This document shows, piece by piece, positions 9,243 to 19,852 of a stretch of 30,405 nucleotides of DNA. Origin of the DNA: Discostella pseudostelligera. Lineage: Eukaryota > Bacillariophyta > Thalassiosirophyceae > Thalassiosirales > Thalassiosiraceae. The position numbers and the translations under genes were made by a program. The DNA is taken from NCBI GenBank assembly GCA_036940085.1, contig JALLBK010000111.1, positions 1 to 30,405 of the forward strand. Direction: 5' to 3'. The notes below the pieces were generated by a model that worked only from the letters and a program-made list of their open reading frames with translations, did not search any database and was not told where the DNA came from. Position 1 is the stretch's first letter; each line of letters starts with the position of its first letter.

Positions 9243-11296
9243 ATGGGTACCCATCAAACAATAACGGCCACTCCATTACCGGCCAAAGCGCCAGGATTAA
9301 TCTTCTTGCTGTTGGTGCTTTTTCTTGAGTTCTTCACGATCCGTCTTGTCGCAGGCTTCCATTCTCCGTCGTCTGCCGCTCTCAAAGCTCGGTCGATCAT
9401 CACCAACAATGGACCTCGTAGGGAGAGTACTGCGCTTTCATCGTCCGCGGCACCAGCTGGGGTCGAAGGTGCCGGGGTTGGGGAGGACTACTTGGACGAA
9501 AATCAGGTACGTTCATTCATCTCTTAATGTTGTTCTTCTCACCCCATGACTTTGATCTGATGCAACTAGATACCTCATCATAATATCCGCCTCTTGCTGT
9601 GATGCACGCAGCTTGAGTTTTGCAAGGCATACCTCAACGAACACCATAAATCCGACGTTCTACTCCCATTTACCCGCGTATTTTCAGAGTTAGGCGCCAC
9701 ATCCATCCAGAAAAACATGTGGATGGGCGGATCCTACTCCATATATGATGCTGAAATCACCGGTATCACATCAAATGCAATCCACATTGAGGCAGACGTC
9801 AAAGAGGGTCAGACATCGAAAAAAGAGAGGGTAGTGATATCATTGGATAGCGATCCCGTACAGGGCATGATTAAGTCATTCCCTACGCTACCTCCAATTG
9901 ACCCCATGAGGTTGAATCATGCATCAAAGTTGCCGATTGATAACTTCTGCAGGAGGATGACCCGACTGTGCAACATTGTGAAGGCATACGAAGCCACTGG
10001 CAAAATGATTCAAATGGGAGTACAATTAGGGGGCAAGGGTGTGGGGAAACTGGTGAGTTTCTTTTTCCTTTCTTTATTCTCAAACAACAAACTCGAAACC
10101 AATGAGCAACTTTTGGGGGTAATAATTTCGCAGCGTAATGACATGTACTTGAATCAAGTTCCGCACAGTGAGTATCATCATTCCATCATCCGTTCCTGTT
10201 TTGTGATTGCGCCCCAGTAGAGCCCACACTCCACGAATTACCACGGAATGATGTTGGGTGTCGAATGACTCGGGCGAAAATTGAATTACATCGGCACTTT
10301 ATTCACTTATCCTGGACGGAAGACGACTTCTGAATGATAGGAGGAGTAGCCCAGTGAAAAATCGATACATTTACATTTGTTTATCGAGTCGGTGCAATGA
10401 GGCAACTTTTTTGCTTCCATGGCCTAACCATCTTGTTTCGGTTTCTGATTTCCATAGATCGTTACGTGCGGCAATACTTCTATGACATGGCGTCTAACGC
10501 GACATGCGATGCGGTAGTCCTATGCTCGAATAAACAGTTCACAAATCGCATGAAGATGACAGTGATGTTTCCAGAAATGAATCCTTCGATGGACTCATAC
10601 AGAATTGGAACGCTCCTTGAACTTGCGCGTGCAATCGCAATTAAACTGGCCGAGCAAAATCTTCGTGTACGTGTCTGTGTTCAGAGCAGTATGGGAGTAG
10701 GCATCTTCACTGGGATTCCGAAGCAGTTAAGTGGCGTCCAAACATTATTGCAGAGAATGGATTGGCAAAGCGGACCTGGAGAAGAGAATGAGGGAATGGT
10801 GGGTAACTACATTAACTTCGGTGCGGTCGGGAAAGAGCATGTTGTGAATTACAAAAGTGGCAACAGCGAGAATCCTGATCAACATCAAGATGATGTGTTC
10901 CTTTTGATCTGTCCACAGAATATGTTAGGTCTCGAATGTTCCATCATTCAGCCACTTTCAGAAATGGTTGATGCTGCCGGCGATAGGCCAGTAATACTTA
11001 TCAACCCCGATCTCGTTGACAAAGTTAGTAGCCAGGGACAACAATCCGTGCGGGGTAGACAGCAGAGAATAGACTTCGCAAATAGCTTTGAGACGATATT
11101 TCAGTTTCAGAATATCTACTTCAGTGGAACAAGTTACTTCCCAATTTTGGGTTCTGTCATTAAACTTGGTCCATTGGAGCCATGGGTGGCTCATCAACGA
11201 AGGGATTTGAAAGATGGCGGAGAGGTTTATTTGCCAGTATACGCCTCTGAAACTCAGCCAGACAGTGAAGTTCTTATGGCGACATTCTCCCGTTAG
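9243..11296 (+). CDS. DUF1995-domain protein, plastid-targeted, four exons
   Basis: Exons are 9243-9506, 9612-10052, 10134-10167 and 10458-11296, with GTACGT, GTGAGT and GTGAGT donors and CAG, CAG, TAG acceptors. Phases agree and yield 525 residues. The N terminus has a hydrophobic signal (LIFLLLVLFLEFFTIRLVAG) followed by FHSPSS, a diatom-type plastid presequence. The DUF1995 domain occupies the second half: MKMTVMFPEMNPSMDSYRIG, a VRVCVQ strand, DDVFLLICPQNMLGLECSIIQPLSEM, then PVILINPDLVD and a C-terminal LGPLEPWVAHQ stretch. Plant DUF1995 proteins such as LPA3 act in photosystem assembly; others have no known role, so only plastid location is inferred here. Intron 3 is long (290 nt). A lone E2F-type site lies upstream. 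Confidence 0.85.
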
Positions 11297-11431
11297 GCAG
11301 CTGCGAGGACCACTCGAATGTAATAATACACGTTGACCACAATTTTACCACGAACAGTAAGCGTTCCAAGTAGCCACAGCCATTAACCGTATCGCTGCTA
11401 CTTCCCAAATTAATTGGAATGCTTCTCACCA

Positions 11432-13282
11432 TCAGTGATTGCGCGTAGCATTCAAAATTTTCACCGACACAGGCTCGCAGCAGTACATACAAGATCCAAA
11501 TATCCTATCAAAGCTAACCCTCGCCGTTGGAAGTGAATGTAACCATTCGAAAAGGCAGGATTCATGATAATGTCGTTTACAACTGGGATTGCTACATTTT
11601 GCCTCGGGGAGGGGACCACCCTCGTTGCTCGAGTCGTCGGTGGGTAATCGATGAGTGTAGCAGATTCCACATTCCACCAGAAAATCACTCATCTCGGTGG
11701 ACGGAGATAATGGAGAAGGTAGTGGCGATCCAAACCATAGTTGAAGATTTTCATGGATACTTCTCTCTTCGGACCAGTACTGTTTTGTTGCGATATCGAC
11801 CTCATCCGATTTACCATTTTGATGATCTTCCACGGACACGAACTCGGAGAAACTTGTTCTCCAATCGACAAAGTCACTTGCACGCTCAACAACCATCGAA
11901 TCACTATCAGCTACAGAAGCTGCCCGAGCATTTGCCGCCGCCTTCATAGTTGCCAAAGTCACACCCAAGAATCTAACCATAACGGGAACGCCTCTTGCAT
12001 TGTCTGGATCCAATGCGATGACCAAACTTGCACCTCCTTCCCACAGTGCAATCCTACGTTCGACACTACTTCTACGCGCGGGAAGGCTAGGCTCCAGTAT
12101 CCAAAGATGAGAGTCTAAATCGTCCAACTCATCGAACAGAGGTTGATATTTTTGTAACGCATGTTCGAAATGTGTGTGTATGCGTGGCAATACTCCTGAC
12201 ATTACTAGAGCAGACGACGTTATTGCCCCTGCTCGTGATAGAGTGTTTGTCGCACCACCATCCTCCCACCATCTTTCCAGTCGAACATGCTTATCATCAA
12301 GTACAAACTCCGAGGGTAAATCCATAGTCAGCACAATGCTCGGGTATAATTCTGCATGCCATGTATGGCTACGTTTGTTTGCATCGAGGCAAGTGATCGA
12401 TACCGATGTGAGGTCTGCTGGCATGCCCTCTTGGCTGCTGGCACTGTTGACTGTAGGTTGCTTATGAAGGGATATATCTGTGACATTCGGCATCGATGAA
12501 AGCACCTGTAATTGATAAATGAGTGCAGAGTAGTACTCAAGTGGAGGCGAGATCAATGACGACGACGCGGAAATCATGTTGTTTGATTTCGTGGTTGATA
12601 CACCTTGACGCCCACCAGTTCCCTTGCGTTTATTTCCACTCTGGCGATGTAATTTATCTTCCTTTCGTAATTGTTGTTGAACTGCCGATGTTAATTCTAG
12701 CATGATTGCCTCACACCGAAGTAAAAACTCTTCGTGTATTTCTGCTGGTGTTGAATTGTGGTGTAGCCCTACAGGTCCAGCGTCACTTTTGTGCGTCAAC
12801 ATTGCACCATCAGAAGCATCATTGAGACGTTCTTTTAGCTGATCCTCCATACCACGAGTAATTCGTATTAACTCATGGGAAGGGTGATTATTGTCTTCTC
12901 GAATGGCACTACTGCATGTATTGTGGTAGTCAACACACTTGGAATTTATTTCATCGCCGGATGCACGATGATTGGCATTGAATAACTTGGGAAGTAAATA
13001 TATTGCAGCACCATTTTCGTTAGATGAATGGAATTGTTTCATATTCGCAGCATGTATGGGTATGACAATCAAGCTTGAGATATCGGGTATAGCTATCGCA
13101 TGTTTGCAGTTACGGTGTGCGGTAGCGGTAGTGACCGGCGGCGAGGCTCTATCGTTGCCATTCTTTGTCACCGCGCTCCAATGACTCCGAAGCTTTACTA
13201 GGCAGTGATACTTGGAGGAGTGAACGGTGCATTCCAAATACGAGCAGTTAATATCAGTTAGAATTGGAGGTGCCGAATCCAT
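11432..13282 (-). CDS. FANCL: FANCL-like E3 ubiquitin ligase
   Basis: Single exon, 616 residues. The C terminus is a FANCL-type RING: CGIC at about 538-541, C563, C568, H571/H573, C576, then FEWLHSLPTARVSFDRIFGSC and a final CxxC pair (598 and 601). The LP(T)xxxSFxxIFGxCxYC spacing is specific to FANCL rather than generic RING proteins. In animals and plants FANCL is the catalytic subunit of the Fanconi anaemia core complex and monoubiquitinates FANCD2/FANCI in crosslink repair. The middle part (HTWHAELYPSIVLTMDLPSEF) fits the RWD-like substrate-binding region. It is longer than human FANCL (375 residues), mainly through N-terminal and Ser/Asn-rich inserts. It converges with the DUF1995 gene (135 bp apart) and diverges from the PP2C gene over a promoter with two E2F-type sites. 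Confidence 0.9.
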   Translation of the reverse strand: MDSAPPILTDINCSYLECTVHSSKYHCLVKLRSHWSAVTKNGNDRASPPVTTATAHRNCKHAIAIPDISSLIVIPIHAANMKQFHSSNENGAAIYLLPKLFNANHRASGDEINSKCVDYHNTCSSAIREDNNHPSHELIRITRGMEDQLKERLNDASDGAMLTHKSDAGPVGLHHNSTPAEIHEEFLLRCEAIMLELTSAVQQQLRKEDKLHRQSGNKRKGTGGRQGVSTTKSNNMISASSSLISPPLEYYSALIYQLQVLSSMPNVTDISLHKQPTVNSASSQEGMPADLTSVSITCLDANKRSHTWHAELYPSIVLTMDLPSEFVLDDKHVRLERWWEDGGATNTLSRAGAITSSALVMSGVLPRIHTHFEHALQKYQPLFDELDDLDSHLWILEPSLPARRSSVERRIALWEGGASLVIALDPDNARGVPVMVRFLGVTLATMKAAANARAASVADSDSMVVERASDFVDWRTSFSEFVSVEDHQNGKSDEVDIATKQYWSEERSIHENLQLWFGSPLPSPLSPSTEMSDFLVECGICYTHRLPTDDSSNEGGPLPEAKCSNPSCKRHYHESCLFEWLHSLPTARVSFDRIFGSCMYCCEPVSVKILNATRNH

Positions 13283-13544
13283 CCTAAGGCGGGGATTATA
13301 TATTCTACTATCGAATGATGTTGTTCATTGTTCATTGTCATTGTGATTTGTGATTGTGCGGCCGCCGGGAGAGAGTGGCGAAAATGGCGGGAAGTGAATT
13401 TGGCGATGAAACTTTGGCGAAAATGGCGGGAAGACTGCAAGCCGACATCGACCATCGACCATCGACCTGACCATGCCCATGCCCATGCCCATGCCGCATG
13501 CATAGTACGCCGCATGCCCACCGGCATCACTAGTACCATTGACG
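13283..13544. promoter_or_regulatory. Shared FANCL/PP2C promoter with duplicated E2F-type sites
   Basis: The two divergent starts are only 262 bp apart. An 18-bp direct repeat, GGCGAAAATGGCGGGAAG, occurs at 13377-13394 and 13416-13433, exactly 39 bp apart. Each copy ends in the E2F-like core GGCGGGAA. A related TTTGGCGATGAAA lies between them. A GCGGCCGC palindrome lies at about 13359. The arrangement suggests one control region for both genes; factor binding is inferred. Confidence 0.55.
13449..13499. repeat. Short tandem repeats (ATCGACC)n and (CATGCC)n
   Basis: Three CATCGACC-like units are followed by four CATGCC units and GCATGCAT. The same GACCAT/CATGCC vocabulary recurs upstream of other genes here (for example 3721-3756, 9181-9215 and 22764-22782). 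It lies between the E2F-type sites and the PP2C start. Confidence 0.7.
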
Positions 13545-15278
13545 ATGATGGCAACTTCGATGAAGCATCGCAAAAGTAGCGCAACCTGTGCCTCTCATCA
13601 CGATACGGAGGACGAAAGAGTTCACACACTAGATGGACCGTCCTCTCATGATCGCAGCATTAGTGAAGCCATAAAAACACATCATGGGAGAAGAAACATA
13701 TTGTCGAATGTTTCCCACTATTTAGGCTGCAATGTGACACTGGCATTGGCTGCAGCAGCACTCATTTCAACAAGTGTTTTCGTCTTTTATATTCCTTCAA
13801 TTCCTTCAGAATCATCAGCTGAGTTGGAAAGACATCCCTTATTATTACCCTACTCGGATCTCCAAACTAATACGACGCCACTGACGGGAACGCATTCATT
13901 GGGGAAGGAGTATATTTTACAGACGAATTCTGCAATAGAACATGCTTCCGACACTCATGATATAGTGGCAGGAACCATTCACTTTCCGCATGTGGATTTG
14001 TCATCACTGTTAAAAGAGGAGGCACTTGAATCTGAATTACCCATAAAATATAGCAATCAGGAGCACCAAATTATGACTCAACCCAGTTATCTGTCAGATG
14101 GTTCTGCTTTCGCTTCTGTGATTAACATTGGTATCAAACATCACTCGAATAATAAGGCCGTCGACTACGCGATATTAACCAGATGTGGCTACAAAATGGG
14201 TGAGGTGCCAAATCAGGACAGGTCCTTTCTTGCCAATTTCTTCATTGACATTCACACAGTGAAAGGAGTTCACCCGTACGTTGCTTTAATGATGGGCATC
14301 TTTGATGGACATGGTCCACGAGGTCACGAGGTATCACATTACCTGGCTATTGAATTCCCTAAAATCTTTGCTCGAAATATGAGACGGATGCAAAATACAA
14401 TACATCAGTCGGCGTATGATAGTCTTCGCAATTCAACAACACACGAGCATCACTTCACAAACTCCATCAAAAGCGCACTGAATGAGACATTCATAGAAGC
14501 GGATGCAAACGAACCCTTGAAGGATACAGGGGGCAGTACCGCCAATGTGCTTTTCTATCCTGGAGTAAATTCCACTGTGTACATTGCAAATGTCGGAGAT
14601 TCAACGACACTCATCGTGTCGTATTGCAAAACTAAGCGAAAATCAACAGTAGTGTACCAGAATAGAAAACATAAGCCCCATCTGCCAGACGAAAGACAGC
14701 GCATCGAAAATGCAGGCGGAATCGTCAGGATCCCACAATCGCTATTACGAGGAGATGGTAGCATAAATGGTAGTATACAAGAAACGAGCAGAGTCATTAT
14801 CCCAGACAAGAATGGAAATCCATTTCATAGTTTGGCTTTGGCAATGAGTCGAAGCATTGGTGATTTTGAGGGCAAACGAATAGGACTAACTGCTGAACCT
14901 GAGATTGATGTTTGGGATGTGAATGATTGGAAGCGGCAGTTCGACACGGATCAAGTATTGGACACAGTGGTGAGTTGAACTCTTTCACAATAGATGATTT
15001 GTTCACCCGCCTTTGAATTAACGCGAACTTCTTTTATATAGTTTTTCGCAATCACTGCATCTGATGGACTATTCGATGTACTATCTCCGGAGAACGTAGC
15101 GGAATACATAGGCCAAACTTTGTTCGATGACCGCCAGTCTCATGAGTCTCCCCTGGAGGCATGTGAACGATTGATTCGAGAGGCGAGTCGACTGTGGAAG
15201 AAAGAATCTATTGGAATGCAATATCGTGATGACATTTCCATTGTGCTGAGTAGGATTAATTTTGTAGAAACTTCCTAG
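13545..15278 (+). CDS. PP2C-type Ser/Thr phosphatase with N-terminal membrane anchor
   Basis: Metal-dependent protein phosphatase of the PPM/PP2C family. Exons are 13545-14969 and 15042-15278 (GTGAGT...TAG, phase 0), 553 residues. Catalytic motifs appear in order: NQDRSF, GIFDGHG (about 250), GGSTAN, IANVGDS (about 350), MSRSIGDFEGK (about 434), ITASDGLFDVL (about 480) and RDDISIVL (about 536). All the metal-coordinating Asp positions I can align are present. A single hydrophobic segment (about 64-86, LALAAAALISTSVFVFYI) follows a basic N terminus, suggesting membrane anchoring with the catalytic domain after it; side of the membrane is not determinable. An in-frame TTG precedes the chosen ATG (13545 or 13548). 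It shares its promoter with FANCL. Substrate unknown. Confidence 0.9.
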
Positions 15279-15417
15279 CAGCTCATCGGTGCAGTGAGTG
15301 GTTAGTTCAGTCTTAATGCTCCACTTAATATAATACGATCTACTACACGCTCATTCTACCATGATCAATTGCCTTTTATCGGGACGTGCAATACTTGGTT
15401 AGATTTCCATTCAACTA

Positions 15418-16293
15418 TCAAAGCTTTGAACACCCGGATAAATCACCCTCCAAAGCACCACATGTGCCACAACAATGATTGTCTATGCAAAAGCGCAAAA
15501 ATCGATTGACCGATTCTTCATATACAGAGGGATACTTCAGCAGATGTGCACAATGGTCCGAGTTAGAAAATTTGTGCTTCCAAATATTCCTCTTCCCTAA
15601 TGCATCAATTCTGAACCCAATCAGCTCCTCGATATGTTGTGCCGAGGATAGTGCGTCACTTTCACTAAATAAATATAACTGTGGAATATTTGTTGAGTCA
15701 CTGCGCAATCCATTCCAATAGGAATCGAATCGCTGTTTCACCACCTGTGGATCAAGATCTTTTGCAATTCCCATCAGATGATCCTTCTCTATAGGCGAAT
15801 CAAGATATTGAAACGCTGATGGGATAGCTGATGTGTTTCCATCATAATTTGCTGGAGCGGAGTCGAATATGACACCAATCAGCTTTTGCTTTAGATTTTG
15901 AGCATCAATCGCGGAATCAAAACATGATGACGACACATCCTGTTGCTCAAATAATAAATGTCGAACCCATTCCCACAGAAAGCATCCATTGTTCGAAAAT
16001 AAATGAAGTACTATCTGTGGGGGTTGAAGTGTATGTAATTCCTGCAACAAATTGATTGCGAGATGTTTCAACTCTGATTGTGATGTTGTTGATGAGTTTT
16101 TATCCGAGGACGGTCCGTCGGTAAGTGCTACCAACACAGATTGTGGATTACCGATCCGAACTATGGTGTGCCATCCAATTCGATGATACATCTCACTGTA
16201 ACGACGTAGATATCGAGGCTGACAGCCTAGCCATCCGGCAAGTACAACCACTGGTTTCTTGGTGACGCTCAGCAAAATGCCGCTGGGATTCAT
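15418..16293 (-). CDS. TMEM53: TMEM53/DUF829 alpha/beta-hydrolase-like protein
   Basis: Single exon, 291 residues from ATG 16293. The frame stays open further upstream without another ATG. The N-terminal strand and motif VVVLAGWLGCQPRYLRRYSEMYHRIGW is the DUF829 hallmark (GWxGxxxxxLxKYxxxYxxxG). Then come VLHLFSNNGCFLWEWV, where other family members have a Ser in a nucleophile-elbow-like position, GVIFDSAPANYDG, PQLYLFSESDAL and SDHCAHLLKYP near the C terminus. The last two supply the Asp and His expected of an alpha/beta hydrolase. Animal TMEM53 is a nuclear-envelope protein; no catalytic activity is established, and I see no clear membrane helix here. Its 3' end converges with PP2C and its 5' end diverges from the apyrase. 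Confidence 0.8.
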   Translation of the reverse strand: MNPSGILLSVTKKPVVVLAGWLGCQPRYLRRYSEMYHRIGWHTIVRIGNPQSVLVALTDGPSSDKNSSTTSQSELKHLAINLLQELHTLQPPQIVLHLFSNNGCFLWEWVRHLLFEQQDVSSSCFDSAIDAQNLKQKLIGVIFDSAPANYDGNTSAIPSAFQYLDSPIEKDHLMGIAKDLDPQVVKQRFDSYWNGLRSDSTNIPQLYLFSESDALSSAQHIEELIGFRIDALGKRNIWKHKFSNSDHCAHLLKYPSVYEESVNRFLRFCIDNHCCGTCGALEGDLSGCSKL

Positions 16294-16762
16294 TCTCGGA
16301 ATTGAACTCTCTGCGAAAGGAAGACTTGCCTCGCAAAGCAATGCTCACGCTATTGTATTACCTCGCCTCGGCATCATGCAGCTCATTACACCCACCTCCG
16401 GATTGTTGCATGGCGAAGGAGAATGAAGGGCAGCAAATAATATTATGCCTCGCTCTGGATGGAGCGGAGCCCCCCCCCTTTTTAGCGGGAACATTACGCG
16501 GAGTTGCGCGTCAAAGATGTTGTTGGCGGGAGCTGGACGTCGAAAATTTTGGCGGGAACATCATGATGATGTTGTGTTTGGCGCGACGACGAGTTCGAGA
16601 TTCGTCATCGTCATGGTCCACTCAAAAATAATATCGGCACACCCACCACAACACCATCTCCATCATCATTCGGTTTATGTTCTAGTGAACTACTGGTTGG
16701 TTGTACCAGCCACTCCCCTCATCATCATCTCTTCTTTACTGACCACCAAGGATGCGGTAATA
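16294..16762. promoter_or_regulatory. Divergent TMEM53/apyrase promoter with E2F-type sites
   Basis: Sites on the plus strand are AGCGGGAA (16484-16491), TTGGCGGGA (16523-16531), TTTTGGCGGGAAC (16547-16559) and TTTGGCGCGA (16577-16586). The third is the best match to the E2F consensus. A C8 run lies at about 16471-16478. An open plus-strand frame crosses the region from 16445 but looks non-coding, so the apyrase start is placed later. Confidence 0.5.
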
Positions 16763-18875
16763 ATGGAGCACAAGTCAAAGTTTCAGATGAAGGCGCCACG
16801 AGAACCATCACCATCATCCCTGTCGACGTCGCCGCTGTTGCAATTGACGCCTACCGTCTGCGGTACTAGCATGAGCACCGGCAACCACATCATCGTCCAT
16901 GCTTCGCACATCACAACAATGACACGATGCCAGCATCGGAAACGAAAGAATGCTACGCATCTCGATTCTAGTCAATTTTCACGCTCCACCATCATGTGTC
17001 CACTGCTTTGGTTTCTTTTGGTAGTATTGGCCTCTCCCTGCGCATCCGAATCATTGCGGTCCAATTTAATTTCGGAGAATCATGCTTTGGGTGACACGAC
17101 ATCTTCTCCGTTTCGAATCGTAAGTCTACTCTTCAATTTTCCAGCCATGTGCGATTTCTTTCTATATTTATCCATTTTCTCTATTTCATTGGCAGGTGAT
17201 TGATGTTGGATCAACGGGATCGAGGCTGCACATATTTGAGATAGTCACAACAAGTAGTACTACGATCACCGCCGCAGCAAACGAGCATTCCAACGATGTA
17301 TCATCTTCTGTTCAAGATGAAAACAAGAAGCGTGACATCCGATGTCTGCGTCGGGGATCTTCCAAAGCTTGGACAGCACTATCGGCATTTGCATCACATA
17401 TATCGGATGGCGGTGATGGCAATAGGAATGACAACAACAATGAACAGAAGCAGCCACTGAATGCGACTCATGTAGCACATCATATGCTACCCCTATTCGA
17501 TTATGCATCCATAATAATTCCACATGAATTCCACTCCTCCACACCTGTTCGAATTGCTGCTACGGCCGGGATGCGTCTCTTGTCGTTAGAGGATCAAAGT
17601 CGTGTCTATGATGCCTTGCATGCAGGATTATTTGAGCAGGTGGACAATGGTCGGTTTACCTTCACAAATTTGACAAGAGAGGATGTCATGACATTGAATG
17701 GCGAAAGCGAAGCATATTACGGGGCAGTTGCGGCCAATTATTTGAGAGGAGTGGTGGATGCGGAATTGAGGGTGATTTTGCCGCCGGACGAGGTGGAAAT
17801 TCTCAAAGACGAAGCAGAAAGTAGTATACCTCACCCTGATGGAGTCTGTACCAATAAGTTCGGCATGTGTGAGCAAGACGCAGAGGATGTTATTTTTGGT
17901 CCATCCCAGCACTACATTCCACATAATGTCAAGCTTCACGGTCCCTTGGGTGCATTGGACATGGGAGGTTCATCAACCCAGATTGTCTACAGTCACACTG
18001 CTGGGGATCAAAATAGGGACTATCCTCTGGGAGTTCATGATTCGGATGAAAGAATCGGTGATGACTATATTGTCCCATCCTTTCTCACTGACGTTGATTT
18101 CTTTTCGACCTCTTATTTGTCCTATGGCGTTGATCAATTTCGGGAAAGATTATGGGATCTATGGGTGTCAGAAGCCAAAAGAAAGACGCCAAAAAGGGAA
18201 AGTGTATCCAATCTACCGGTGATTGACAATCCATGCAGTTTCGTGGGATACCAAATGAGCTACAAGGGGTTCACACTACTTGGCACTGGTAATGTTATCC
18301 TCTGCGCTGAACAAATCAATCGTCTCATCCCGCATCGCCACAATGTGATTGATCTTGATGAGCTATATGACGAAAATATTGGTAGTACGAAGTCAAACGA
18401 AAAGCAGCAACAACCAACAACGAAAAGAAAAATGGTGGGAGGAGTCGAGCATCCTCCGTTACGAGGAAAATTTTATGGCATGTCGCTTTACTTCTTCACT
18501 CTGGATTGCCTTCGGGAGCTATCCGATCCAAGTCACCCCATCAATATTTCGTGGCCAACACCAAGTATCGATGAACTGACTCATGCATTGGATGCCTTTT
18601 GTGCGCGCAAATGGCAGGGTGATTTAGAAGAGGTCCAACATGAAGCGCACGAGCATACACGTGCAGAAGTACTACCCCATAGATGCATCGAGGCGGTTTA
18701 CATGGTAACATTACTACGCGATGGATTTGGATTTCACCCGTCGTCCAGAGACATCATTTTTGCTCAATGGGTTGAAGGTAATGAAGTAGAATGGAGTTTA
18801 GGTTTGGCCCTTTCAGAGTTTGCAGCAGAGAAGGGAAAGAAGAGGAGAGGAGTCCGCGATGTCGATGACAGATGA
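16763..18875 (+). CDS. GDA1/CD39-family apyrase (nucleoside di/triphosphatase)
   Basis: Hydrolyses nucleoside tri- and/or diphosphates, typically in Golgi lumen or outside the cell. Exons are 16763-17119 and 17196-18875 (GTAAGT...CAG, phase 0), 678 residues. Apyrase conserved regions: ACR1 VIDVGSTGSRLHIFE (residues 120-134), ACR2 RIAATAGMRLL (about 237), ACR3 NGESEAYYGAVAANYL (about 287) and ACR4 GALDMGGSSTQIVY (about 370). The catalytic Glu of ACR3 (GESE) is present. A C-terminal VEWSLGLALSE matches the family's closing motif. Before ACR1 lies a long Ser/Thr-rich head, then MCPLLWFLLVVLASPCASES, a signal peptide or type II anchor depending on the true start; an ATG within this head would give a clean signal peptide. 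The splice joins exactly at ACR1. The start is therefore uncertain. Confidence 0.88.
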
Positions 18876-18913
18876 TACTATGTAAACTCAATTATGTACA
18901 TTTATATCCAATA

Positions 18914-19612
18914 TCACTCGGGTATGCTCTCGTAAAACTCCATGTACCCAAACATTGAATCGTCTTCCTTTTGTTCGTTTTTTCGAGCAGGCTGTGGTTT
19001 GAACTCACAGATGTTCTGTAAAATATCACTATTCCTCTTGGCTTCCTCCTCCCATCTCATGTGGTTGTATGTGGGCCGGGCTCCTTGAATGCGCTTCAAG
19101 ATTTTCTGATTTTCATTGGTGATCCGTTGCAGCTCTCTCTTTCTGCGCTCTTTACTCAAGGAGTGAGAATAGCCAACACTGTTGTTCGTGCAATCGATCC
19201 CACCTTTGAACTAGAGTGAGTATTTCGCATGAGAGTTAAGTTAGAGTGCGTGACCGGAGCAGGCATAACGAAGAGAAACTCACTCTTAGGATATGCGACA
19301 TTTTCTCAAGTAGAAGTCGATTCTCTGCCTCAATCTGCGCAAATCTCTCTTCCATGATAGTTTTTGTTTTGGCTTTTATTTTAAGATGAGATGCTTCGCG
19401 TGGACATTTATTGTCTATGCTGCATTTCATATCACGAAGCTGTATTTGAAGAGAATGAAGGAGTTAGATCGAGAGCGATGCATGCCAAAACAACGCATAA
19501 GAAAGACAAATGATGAGCATACCTTTTGCTGGTGGCGTTCCTGACACCGCTGGACGTGACGAGCCATGCAGGCTTTGTTTTGAACGGGCATAGCTTTCCT
19601 TCCACGATCCAT
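18914..19612 (-). CDS. CFAP97-domain (KIAA1430-like) protein, three exons
   Basis: Exons on the minus strand are 19612-19523, 19439-19284 and 19210-18914 (introns GTATGC...CAG and GTGAGT...TAG, all phase 0), 180 residues. The C-terminal block KERRKRELQRITNENQKILK, followed by RIQGARPTY, matches the CFAP97 signature (R..REL.RIT.EN..IL.R.....P.Y). The preceding EAENRLLLEKM is the first half of the domain, and splicing connects the two through GGIDCTNNSVGYSHSLS at the position of the SLN-like segment. CFAP97 proteins, including Drosophila Hemingway and mammalian CFAP97D1, are needed for building sperm flagella or cilia. In a diatom the only flagella are those of male gametes of centric species, so expression may be restricted to that stage (inference). 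The protein is highly charged and helical. Its stop is 38 bp from the apyrase stop. Confidence 0.8.
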
Positions 19613-19852
19613 GTTGTTGCCTCAATTTCGAAATGTCTCTCCCAAAGACCTTTTGACGAAACCGCTTGTGAAGTCGATCCAGCAGTTCCTCTCGGCTCTG
19701 CATGACAATGCCCCCTGCCTGCCACCGTTGGCCAGGTGTGGTTTTCTAACTATTTTCGTTGCGTTTTCACCGCACAGAATAAAATGTAAAAGATTGGTAA
19801 TTCAAATCCACCGCCTGGGGGCCTCTAGTTAAACGACGACACAAATTACAAC

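Noticed and set aside
16445..16762. Upstream extension of the apyrase frame
   Set aside because: It crosses the E2F-type sites and a C8 run and lacks protein-like composition; starts at 16763 or later are more credible.
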